In this document: positions 8,044 to 15,432 of the stretch, piece after piece
Numbering within the stretch: position 1 is the first letter of the stretch
Layout of the letters: each line of letters begins with the position of its first letter
Assembly (NCBI GenBank): GCA_964398215.1
Contig: CAYNNP010000045.1
Span: 1-32,437, forward strand
DNA length: 32,437 nt
Direction: 5' to 3'
Origin: CAYNNP01 sp964398215
GTDB lineage: Bacteria; Planctomycetota; Planctomycetia; Pirellulales; Pirellulaceae
The notes under the pieces: generated by a model
Told to the model about the DNA's origin: nothing
The model's database searches: none
Seen by the model: only the letters and a program-made list of their open reading frames with translations
Made by a program: the position numbers and the translations under genes

Positions 8044-9207
8044 ATGGTCGGTCGTTTTCTTCTTTGCATTACCGTTTTCTGTTCCAGCCAATCATTGCTT
8101 AGCAAGACGCACGCACAAGTGGGTGACTTGTTTGAGCTGGAGCTTGTTCGAGACGATCTGGTTCAAGCAAAACGAGCGTTAACGATCTTTGACCTTGATG
8201 ACGATGGCTCGATCGACCAGAAAGAGCAGGAATTGATTGACTGGGAAGACCAGCATCTTGAACCCTATGATCTCAATGGCAACGGCCGCCTTACACAATC
8301 TGAAATAGCGATCCGTTTTGCTCATCAACGACGGAAGTACGGCATCACGCAGGAAGATGTGAACACGGTGGATGGCATCTTGAAATTGCATGATAAGAAT
8401 TCGGACAATCGACTCGACGCCAATGAAGCGAAACGGTGGGTCGGTCTGCCAGAGGACTGTGACCTGGATGAAGATACGTTTCTTAGCGAAGAAGAAATAC
8501 GGCGAGCCGCTGCTACGGAAAGAGGGTATCGGAGAGCGTCCGGCATCGAAGGCGCTGATCAGAACTTAGCTCGAATCTACATGAGCGAAAATGACACGAA
8601 TGGCGACCGAAAGCTAGACATCGCTGAGTTCAATTTGGCGCCGCCGGTGAAAGAACGATTCAAGGACATCGATGAAAACGGAAACGGAAAGGTCGAATTG
8701 ATTGAGCTTGCTACCTCGTTTGCAAAGCAGCGGATGGGATTGGGGCTGACTCCTTATGACCAAACGCAAATCCATAATGTCTTTAAACGTGACAAAAACC
8801 GCGACGGGATGATTTCGCTGTTGGATTTCCCGGCAACCTTTCAGCAGTTCCAGATTCAGCAGGACATACAGTCGCTTGGTCCTGGGCATCCGTTCAAAAA
8901 ACTTCTTTCAAGATTTGATGCAAACGATGACAAAACCGTTTCCCGCAAAGAAGTTGAGAGCACGTTCGCGAAGGAGCGCAAGGCAAAAGGTTCTTTGTTG
9001 GTAGACCACCGACTTGGATCCAAAATGCTTGTCAGACACGATCGTGATCGCAACAACTTTATCGACGAAGAAGAGCTGTTTGATTCGCCTCGGCAAGGCC
9101 AGCTGGGAAAGACGGTACTCGCTAAAGCCGACCGAAACCGCGACAGCAAGCTCTCGTTGGACGAACTGGTTTTCTATTTCGCCAAACAACGAACAGAGAA
9201 AAAGTAG
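8044..9207 (+). CDS. Secreted multi-EF-hand protein
   Basis: A 387-residue exported protein with a signal peptide ending near THAQ (residue 25). It carries about ten calcium-loop-like motifs, including DLDDDGSIDQKE, DLNGNGRLTQSE, DKNSDNRLDANE, DLDEDTFLSEEE, DTNGDRKLDIAE, DENGNGKVELIE, DKNRDGMISLLD, DANDDKTVSRKE, DRDRNNFIDEEE and DRNRDSKLSLDE. Several follow the EF-hand consensus, others lack the position-6 glycine. A short block FAHQR/FAKQR/FAKER recurs four times after particular loops, which points to an internal duplication unit. It probably binds calcium outside the cytoplasm, with no enzymatic domain. The frame can also open at a TTG at 8038; the ATG at 8044 is preferred because the signal peptide starts there. 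It is divergent from the sulfatase operon. Confidence 0.88.
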   Translation: MVGRFLLCITVFCSSQSLLSKTHAQVGDLFELELVRDDLVQAKRALTIFDLDDDGSIDQKEQELIDWEDQHLEPYDLNGNGRLTQSEIAIRFAHQRRKYGITQEDVNTVDGILKLHDKNSDNRLDANEAKRWVGLPEDCDLDEDTFLSEEEIRRAAATERGYRRASGIEGADQNLARIYMSENDTNGDRKLDIAEFNLAPPVKERFKDIDENGNGKVELIELATSFAKQRMGLGLTPYDQTQIHNVFKRDKNRDGMISLLDFPATFQQFQIQQDIQSLGPGHPFKKLLSRFDANDDKTVSRKEVESTFAKERKAKGSLLVDHRLGSKMLVRHDRDRNNFIDEEELFDSPRQGQLGKTVLAKADRNRDSKLSLDELVFYFAKQRTEKK

Positions 9208-9413
9208 AACAGGCCAGTTCTTGCTCAGAGCACCTGCCCGGTCATTTTCCTGGATGATCGAGTCATTGTTGGCACGCGGCGCGATAAGATCTGTCGAATC
9301 GAAACCCAAGTCCGGTGCCATTTTCAATAACCAGCCACATGAAAGATGACATGAGACCTTACAAAGTGAAAACTTGTTGGCCGTCTATCGGTGATGGCCG
9401 TTACCGCAACTAG

Positions 9414-9992
9414 ATGTTCTGGCCCATTATTCTGCCGTTTAAGATCACTGCATGCGTTTTGCTGGCGTTGATCGTTCTTGCGACACTAGCTTCTCCGCTC
9501 GTGAAATGGCGTCGCGCGCCAACGTTTTTTGTGGTAACACTGTTGTCGTTTTTTGCTTTCATTCCTTCGTGCACTACCGTCATGCATTTTGTTGATGCGA
9601 AACGCTTTGGCGTCTTTGACTACGCGTCATTCAACGACGTCGATGATTTTCGTGTCGAGCGATACTTGCCACCTGCAGCCACAAGCATCACAGTTGACAA
9701 GTATGCGCAGGGGTTCAGAGCCCGCTTTACGATTTCGCAGACGCAGCTTGATGCCTACTTGGATTCGGTCTGGGATTCTTATGGCGACCGGTCGGTCGTA
9801 AAGCGGCGCGAGATGTCATCAATGGACATTGTCGATGCAGAATCTCACGTGTTGTATTACGGCGACTTAGGCTGGCCCCACCTTGAAGACGCAACGGAGT
9901 TTTTCGGCCCCACCGCTGAAAACGGCGCTGGGTTCTCTGTATGGTACAGCCCTTCAAAAGGCGTGGCGTATCAACGTGGTAGCTACTGGTGA
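9414..9992 (+). CDS. Small membrane protein, unknown function
   Basis: A 192-residue protein I do not recognise. Two hydrophobic segments lie at about residues 8-28 and 37-55, separated by a short basic loop (KWRRAP). The remaining roughly 135 residues are soluble and predicted to lie outside the membrane. They include a tyrosine-rich end (YYGDLGWPHLEDATEFFG, then VWYSPSKGVAYQRGSYW). No catalytic motif is visible. It follows the EF-hand gene after a 206-base gap in which no gene was seen, so it may or may not be in the same transcript. The long uninterrupted frame, membrane segments and lack of a better overlapping frame support it as a real gene. Confidence 0.65.
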   Translation: MFWPIILPFKITACVLLALIVLATLASPLVKWRRAPTFFVVTLLSFFAFIPSCTTVMHFVDAKRFGVFDYASFNDVDDFRVERYLPPAATSITVDKYAQGFRARFTISQTQLDAYLDSVWDSYGDRSVVKRREMSSMDIVDAESHVLYYGDLGWPHLEDATEFFGPTAENGAGFSVWYSPSKGVAYQRGSYW

Positions 9993-10060
9993 TGCAAGGG
10001 GCCTGACTCGCGGAACGCCTCACCAACCTGTAAAAACTCAAGCGTCGGTACACTGTCTTG

Positions 10061-10308
10061 TAACCACGAAATACACGAAACCCATGCTCGAGCTGGGCAC
10101 CACGTGTACCTCGTTTCATTCTTCTTTCGTGTGATTCGTGTNNNNNNNNNNNNNNNNNNNNNNNNNNNNNNNNNNNNNNNNNNNNNNNNNNNNNNNNNNN
10201 NNNNNNNNNNNNNNNNNNNNNNNNNNNNNNNNNNNNNNNNNCTCGAGCTGGGCACCACGTGTACCTCGTTTCATTCTTCTTTCGTGTGATTCGTGTATTT
10301 CGTGGTTA
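10061..10308. repeat. Palindromic repeat with 19-bp arms, split by gap
   Basis: The left arm TAACCACGAAATACACGAA (10061-10079) is the exact reverse complement of the right arm at 10290-10308. The 55 bases immediately before the N run (10087-10141) are identical to the 55 immediately after it (10242-10296). If that duplication and the N run are assembly artefacts, the true element is 93 bases long with perfect 19-base inverted ends. A half copy is present at 7839-7880. Confidence 0.8.
10142..10241. other. Assembly gap (100 N)
   Basis: A run of exactly 100 N, the conventional placeholder for unknown gap size. Both flanks carry the same 55-base sequence, the mark of two contigs ending on a shared k-mer. 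Confidence 0.97.
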
Positions 10309-10465
10309 AAAAGCTTTCCAAGCATAGGGCAGGGCTACGGTTCTCGCTGTTGTGAACTCAACCACTCATAGGTGCATCATTGAACTTGGTCAGCAGTGCA
10401 GTGCAATAAAATGAATCTGGTTTGCTTCGCGAACCTTCAGCCTTGAATCGTTGTCTCTGAGGAGA

Positions 10466-11974
10466 ATGAAACAGACGAAATTCGGGTTGAAAGTGCAAAA
10501 CTGGCATCGGCCACTAGCGCCTGGTCAGTTGAAACATTCGTTTCGACGGCATCGCTATGACGATGTCGGATGGGAGAACGAATTCGTCGATGACCCATGC
10601 GCGCACCACGTTTTCTGTGGTTGGGAATACTACGGCTGGGAATGGAGCGAAAGCGACGAATCGATTGCGATGCGTTTCCAAAAAATCAAAGAAGTTTTGG
10701 ATGATCGTATCTCAACGACAACGCCCTGGCTCTCTTCACCCCAATTCAACATCGCGGCGGATGCAGAACCGCCGCAGAACTGCAACGCCGATCCATCGCA
10801 GCCTTGGGAAATCGAATCAAAATTGTTCACATTCCTCGACCGGCTAACCAGCTGCTCGGAAAGATCGTCCCAGTATTCAGACGATTTGTCAGTGGACGAA
10901 CTGATCCAGCCACACATCGGATCGATTGACACCATGAGTGCCGTCGTCAAAAAACACGATTGGCCTGAGTCGCTTGTCAAAAACCTGTGCTTGTTCTCTG
11001 CGTTTTGGATTCGCGACCCTGGTACTTTTCAAGGTAAATCTGCCAACGACTTTGTTTGTCATCTTTTTTCTCGTTTCGAATCCCCTCGTAGCCTGCACCA
11101 AGTTTGGTTTCGCAACTTGGATCTTGATGACCTGAAATGGCACAGTTGGTTTTTGATTTTCGCGCAAGGCGGCAGCCTGCATCGGGCGGCGAAGATGTTC
11201 GACTGGTCAGTTTCCAAACGACTACAAGGAGAAATGCTGAAGGTCCCTGCCGACCAAACCGCACCACTACTCACTTGCATGCACGCGGAAATCGTCAGCA
11301 TGGGCGGATCTCCAGCCGAGTTCCTTCGGCTAGCAGCGAACCCAGCTTTTGTCATTGATCCGACCGATAGATCTGTTGAGCCAGCGATGGTGAAGTTTTG
11401 GAAGAGCACAGTCCGCTGGCTAGTGCAGCACGGCAACGAAATTGGAGACCAAGAAACAGGGCTGGTTTTGGATTGGGCAATGCATCAATTCACCGAGGCA
11501 CGAGCATTGCCGGCCGGTAGCAATCAAACAACTGGCTCCATGTTCTCTTGGAAAGGCCGCAGCGCAAGGGCAACAGTTGAGCGAAGCATTGAATACTTGC
11601 GTCAACGCGAACGTACTTTGCGACCTACAAATTGGCAGGGCCGAGGCTGGGACTGGAGCACCGACGATGGAGTAAACAGTTGGACGCTAGCCGAACTGAC
11701 GACGTCCAAACAATTGCGCGACGAAGGGCTGGCGATGTCGCACTGTGTCGGTGGCTATGCTCCCCGTTGCGCTCGGGGCGATTGTGCAATCTTTTCGATG
11801 TGCTGCAACGACCAAAGAGTACTGACCGTCGAAATCGATCCCGACTCGCTTCGTATCCTACAGGCAAAGGGGCAACACAATCGAGCCTCGCACGCCAAGG
11901 AAAACAGGATTCTGAAACAATGGTGTGAGCACATCGCCAGCTTGGCCCGCGTGCCTAGGGCGTGTCGGGCGTAA
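10466..11974 (+). CDS. PcfJ-domain protein
   Basis: A 502-residue protein whose C-terminal part matches the PcfJ-like family. The run LRDEGLAMSHCVGGY (His426, Cys427) is followed by CARGDCAIFSM, a LTVEID strand, QAKGQHNR and a final KENRILKQWCEHI helix. That pattern of HCVG-Y, a strand with an acidic end, Q-x-x-G-x-x-N and a terminal W helix is the family signature. PcfJ proteins were first noted in conjugative elements, but homologues are widespread on chromosomes and their biochemistry is unknown. The N-terminal 390 residues are helical and tryptophan-rich with no recognised domain. The frame also opens at a TTG at 10451; the ATG at 10466 is chosen, though its GAGGAG is only one base away and so is not a normal ribosome site. 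Its neighbours give no functional link. Confidence 0.75.
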   Translation: MKQTKFGLKVQNWHRPLAPGQLKHSFRRHRYDDVGWENEFVDDPCAHHVFCGWEYYGWEWSESDESIAMRFQKIKEVLDDRISTTTPWLSSPQFNIAADAEPPQNCNADPSQPWEIESKLFTFLDRLTSCSERSSQYSDDLSVDELIQPHIGSIDTMSAVVKKHDWPESLVKNLCLFSAFWIRDPGTFQGKSANDFVCHLFSRFESPRSLHQVWFRNLDLDDLKWHSWFLIFAQGGSLHRAAKMFDWSVSKRLQGEMLKVPADQTAPLLTCMHAEIVSMGGSPAEFLRLAANPAFVIDPTDRSVEPAMVKFWKSTVRWLVQHGNEIGDQETGLVLDWAMHQFTEARALPAGSNQTTGSMFSWKGRSARATVERSIEYLRQRERTLRPTNWQGRGWDWSTDDGVNSWTLAELTTSKQLRDEGLAMSHCVGGYAPRCARGDCAIFSMCCNDQRVLTVEIDPDSLRILQAKGQHNRASHAKENRILKQWCEHIASLARVPRACRA

Positions 11975-12495
11975 TGGCATCCAAAACGATCTTTGCCGCC
12001 GACTGTGTGTACCGTTTTTCGTGATTCAAAAGCGGTGTAACCTTGCCGGACAAACCGCGGGCAGCCGGACCGATCTTTACCACAGCGCAAATGAGCCGCT
12101 GGTGCTAGCGCCGGTTATTGACGGTCTGGTTGCGCTCGAAACCGGGGCTATCGCCCTGCGGCTCAAAGGATTCTGAATCATGAGTGCACCTCCTGTAGCA
12201 TCTGCATGATCTCGCCGCTCAGTTCATCCAACTAACAAAACCGCACGACGCCAAACCCTACCCCGGCGAGCGGTGGGCGTAAGCCCGGTTATTGAACCGT
12301 TGCACACGCGCCTACCACACACAAACTTACCCATCCCGATGACATCACAACACTCCGCCCGCTCGGTCACGCCGCCATCACCGGGCTAACGCCCACCGCT
12401 CGCCGCCCGGTTGCCGTCAACTCGGCGCCGACCGCCGTCGGCTCAATAGATCAACAAGCCGTTGATGACTTCGGTTACGATGACTGCTTTGTACT
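11975..12495. repeat. Intergenic region with a cluster of REP-like palindromes
   Basis: No gene is visible in these 521 bases between the ends of the PcfJ gene and rhamnulokinase, which converge. The stretch contains several GC-rich palindromic units: 12092-12114 (core GGTGCTAGCGCC), 12143-12168 (shares GCCCTGCGGCTCAAAG with the hairpin at 19115-19130), an inverted pair at 12264-12288 and 12381-12405 with 24 of 25 bases matching, and 12434-12445 (GCCGTCGGCTCA, the tail of the RAYT-flanking REP). This makes it a REP cluster, plausibly a transcription-stop region between converging genes. Confidence 0.7.
12264..12405. repeat. Inverted repeat pair (REP/BIME-like)
   Basis: The unit at 12264-12288 (beginning CGGCGAGCGGTGGGCG) recurs in reverse complement at 12381-12405 with one mismatch in 25 bases. 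About 92 bases lie between the arms. Both copies have the GGGC-TAA-GCCC type core of short palindromic repeats, so this resembles a two-unit BIME. Confidence 0.75.
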
Positions 12496-13992
12496 TTACT
12501 GCAGCTGTAGGAAGCGTTCTGCTGGGCCTTCCCATGCTTGCGGATTGCGCGGCTTGTAGATGTTGGTCTCGAAGCTGTTGCGGACTAGCTCTCTTGCTTC
12601 ACCGATTGACTCCACCGCCCCCAAGCCGATCATTTGCATCAGCAGATTGCCGATCGCGGTCGCTTCTACTGGTCCAGCAACGACATCGCAATTGCAGGCG
12701 TCGGCCGTCATCTGGCAAAGAAGTGCATTCTGGGATCCACCGCCAACAACATGGATCGTATTGATCGAATGGTCGACCAACGATTCCAACATTCCTTTAC
12801 AGACACGGTATCGTAGCGCCAGTCCTTCCAAGGCAGCACGATAGAAGACCGAATTCGTCGTGGGAACGTTCTGATTGGTCCGCTTTGCGTACGCCGTGAT
12901 CGCATCAATCATGTCATCTGGCGCCACGAAATCAGCTTCGTCTGGATCCAATAACAACTCAAACGCGGGAGCCTGTTCCGCCTCTTGAACCATTTGATCC
13001 CAATCAACATCTTCGCCGCGCCGAATCACTGACTGACGAATCTGCTGCAGCACCCACAAACCGCCAATGTTTTTCAACAAACGCGTACTGCCCAGCACAC
13101 CACCTTCGTTTGTAAAGTTCAATTCGGCGCATCGCTCGTTGATCTTTGGCTCTGGAATTTCGCAACCCATCAACGACCAAGTCCCCGAACTGATATAGCA
13201 CCAATCAGGTTTCGCCGGCGCAAACTCTTTGGCTGGCACGGCGATCACCGCCGAAGCAGTGTCGTGTGTGGCTGGCACAATCACGGGCACACCATCCAAT
13301 CCTGTTTGCGTGGCAACACTCTCTTGAACGTTGCCCAAGTTGGTACCAGGCTCAGTCACGGGAACAAAGATTTTACTCGGCAAGCCGAACTTTTCGATTA
13401 AGTCCGTTCGCCATTGCTTGTTACGCGGATCTAACAACTGAGTGGTCGATGCGTTGGTCGCTTCGATACTTCGTTTACCGGACAGTAGCCAGTGAAAAAA
13501 ATCACCCATCATCAGAAATCCATCCGCAAATTCCAGCGAACGTTCGCCAGCCTCCTTTGCGGCCAACAGTTGGATCGCCGAATTGATTTGCATGAATTGC
13601 AATCCGGTCGCATCAAAAATTTCTGACCGCGGTACGATATCACACGCTTTTTCGACCATCCCATTGGTCCGCGAGTCTCGATAATGCCTGGCCGGCCCGG
13701 TTAGCGAGTCTTGGTCGTCCACTAAAACGTAATCGACACCCCAGGTTGCAACCCCCACGGACTGAATGTTCGAGAATCGTTTGCTGGCTTCGCGCAACCC
13801 ATCCGAAATTGCCTGCCAAAGCGACAGCACATTCCACTGCATTTGATTTTGGATACGAACTGGCTCATTTGGAAAGCGACTGATCGCCTCCATCAAGAGT
13901 TTTCCATCCTCGACACGGCCGGCAATGACTCGACCACCGGATGCACCAAGATCGACGGCCAAATGAACAGGAGTAGAATTCTTTTCAGACAT
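12496..13992 (-). CDS. rhaB: Rhamnulokinase (FGGY family)
   Basis: A 498-residue cytoplasmic sugar kinase that should phosphorylate L-rhamnulose to rhamnulose 1-phosphate. The FGGY N-terminal nucleotide-binding lobe starts with LAVDLGASGGRVIAGRVEDG, and VGVATWGVDYVLVD contains the conserved aspartate region of the family. Substrate-side features typical of RhaB include GPARHYRDSRT and FDATGLQFMQINSAIQLLA. The C-terminal lobe has YISSGTWSLMGCE and HVVGGGSQNALLCQMTADA followed by GPVEATAIGNLLMQ. The frame could begin at a GTG one codon upstream; the ATG at 13992 is used. No other rhamnose genes lie in the window, so the gene stands alone here. Rhamnose is common in algal polysaccharides, which fits the sulfatases nearby. 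Related FGGY kinases (fuculokinase) are less likely given the overall pattern. Confidence 0.92.
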   Translation of the reverse strand: MSEKNSTPVHLAVDLGASGGRVIAGRVEDGKLLMEAISRFPNEPVRIQNQMQWNVLSLWQAISDGLREASKRFSNIQSVGVATWGVDYVLVDDQDSLTGPARHYRDSRTNGMVEKACDIVPRSEIFDATGLQFMQINSAIQLLAAKEAGERSLEFADGFLMMGDFFHWLLSGKRSIEATNASTTQLLDPRNKQWRTDLIEKFGLPSKIFVPVTEPGTNLGNVQESVATQTGLDGVPVIVPATHDTASAVIAVPAKEFAPAKPDWCYISSGTWSLMGCEIPEPKINERCAELNFTNEGGVLGSTRLLKNIGGLWVLQQIRQSVIRRGEDVDWDQMVQEAEQAPAFELLLDPDEADFVAPDDMIDAITAYAKRTNQNVPTTNSVFYRAALEGLALRYRVCKGMLESLVDHSINTIHVVGGGSQNALLCQMTADACNCDVVAGPVEATAIGNLLMQMIGLGAVESIGEARELVRNSFETNIYKPRNPQAWEGPAERFLQLQ

Positions 13993-14136
13993 CACAATCG
14001 TTTAGAATAAAGCCAACAAATCTTTTACAAAGCCCGAACTGGCGGGCCTAAGTTATCACCTGATAACAAGTTGCTTTCAAGCTAGGCGTTTCGGATTCTG
14101 CTCGCGAACCGTCAATCTACACACCTTTACCAACCA

Positions 14137-15120
14137 ATGACAGAAGACTCCGAACCCCTGGACCCGCACAACCGAAGCAGACTGTCGATCTATTTTGGCA
14201 AGCGTTGTTGGCAGATCGGCGTGCTGATTCTAGTGAGTATCGTTTTCGGATTTTTGGGCCGCCTGCACTTTCTGCCGGACTTGGCCAGCCACTTCCGAAT
14301 GTTTCAAACCGTGGGCTTGGGGGTCTGCGCCGTTGGTTTGTTGCTGCTCAAGCGGGTACGAATCGGGTTGTTGTTTTTGGTCTGTACAGTCTGTTTGCTG
14401 ATTCCTCTTTCGCCGTACTACCTGCCACGCTCGGCGACCGCCGATACAGACGATCCGGCCTACCGAATCACCACAGTTAACGTCAAAACATCAAACCGGC
14501 AATACACTCGAGTCATCGATCTTGTTAAGTCAACTGAGTCTGACATTGTCATTTTTCAAGAAACCGATGCACCCTGGATTGACGCTATCAACGATGGTCT
14601 CTCCGATGTCTATCCATTTCACAAGGCGATGCCGAGGCAAGATAATTTTGGGATCATTCTGCTGAGCAAGTTTCCAATCACAGAATCATCCATCGAAAGC
14701 TTTTCCGATTTTGGATTGCCATCGATCGTGGCCGAAATTGACTTGCCAAAGAAAACGGTCCGTGTGATTGCGACACACCCGTTGCCGCCGATGCGCACAA
14801 AGAATTGGAAGCAAAGAAACACGACTTTTGCGAACGTCGCCAAGCTCGCAAGTGACGATGCGAATCCGATCACTATCGTGGCAGGTGACCTTAATTGTAC
14901 GCCATGGTCGTATTGGTTTAAAAAGCTGCTGACCGATGGAAACTTGTCTGACAGTGCGATTGGCAATGGCCTTTCGAATACTTGGTATCCGTTTCCAATC
15001 CCGATGACTGGATTGCCGATCGATCATTTTCTAGTCGGCAGTGATATCCACGTCACATCAAGGTTCGTTGGTCCAGCGTGCGGCTCGGATCATCGCCCCG
15101 TGACGATGACGTTTCGTTGA
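14137..15120 (+). CDS. Membrane-anchored endonuclease/exonuclease/phosphatase family protein
   Basis: A 327-residue protein with three hydrophobic segments (about residues 25-43, 54-72 and 74-93), followed by an endonuclease/exonuclease/phosphatase fold. The family's metal and catalytic blocks are visible in order: TVNVKTSN (Asn115), IFQETD (Glu142), the GDLNCTPWS motif (Asp251, Asn253) and the closing GSDHRPV (Asp318, His319). All core residues of the DNase I-like fold are present, so phosphodiesterase or phosphatase activity is expected. The catalytic domain probably faces outside the cytoplasm if the three segments place the N-terminus inside. The substrate is unknown. It is divergent from rhamnulokinase, with 144 bases between the starts that should carry both promoters. 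No strong ribosome site precedes the ATG. Confidence 0.87.
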   Translation: MTEDSEPLDPHNRSRLSIYFGKRCWQIGVLILVSIVFGFLGRLHFLPDLASHFRMFQTVGLGVCAVGLLLLKRVRIGLLFLVCTVCLLIPLSPYYLPRSATADTDDPAYRITTVNVKTSNRQYTRVIDLVKSTESDIVIFQETDAPWIDAINDGLSDVYPFHKAMPRQDNFGIILLSKFPITESSIESFSDFGLPSIVAEIDLPKKTVRVIATHPLPPMRTKNWKQRNTTFANVAKLASDDANPITIVAGDLNCTPWSYWFKKLLTDGNLSDSAIGNGLSNTWYPFPIPMTGLPIDHFLVGSDIHVTSRFVGPACGSDHRPVTMTFR

Positions 15121-15432
15121 TGTGGTTGGTAGTTGGTTGGGGCAGAGCGTTGCAATAAACACGGGAAATAAATCACTCTCCCACTGGGAGAGTCGGGCTC
15201 TCAGGCCCGGAGAGGGGGCCTCCCCACTTCGTAGGAGGGTGAAGAAAAAATCGCAAACCTAAAACGAATGGATCGTTTTTATGGAGTCGGTCAGGAATGA
15301 CCAACCTACGTGTGCGGGCGAATGATGAGTTTGGCCAGCGAACTTCGGCTAAACTGTCTCATGCGTAGAGCCTTTGCCTGCGCCGCCAATCCCGCCTACA
15401 AAACCGCCAGTACCTGAGGTTCCGAAAACTCC
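15121..15432. repeat. Intergenic region with nested hairpins
   Basis: No gene is visible in these 312 bases. The region holds a set of inverted repeats: a 7-bp stem at 15176-15182/15186-15192 (CTCTCCC with GGGAGAG), a 5-bp CGGGC/GCCCG stem at 15194-15209, an AT-rich 7-bp stem at 15261-15267/15273-15279 ending in T residues, and GGTCA/TGACC at 15289-15302. The first group looks like a dispersed intergenic repeat. The third could act as a weak terminator for the preceding gene. Confidence 0.55.

Larger units (their letters stand above)
9993..10465. other. Intergenic region with palindromic repeat and gap
   Basis: No gene is visible in this stretch. It holds the two arms of a palindromic repeat (10061-10079 and 10290-10308) and a run of 100 N. 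The sequence from 10312 to 10465 shows no recognisable element and would contain the promoter of the PcfJ-domain gene. Confidence 0.6.

Noticed and set aside
12092..12445. CRISPR-like repeat cluster
   Set aside because: Units are palindromic, unequal and unevenly spaced, with no constant direct repeat, regular spacers or cas genes.
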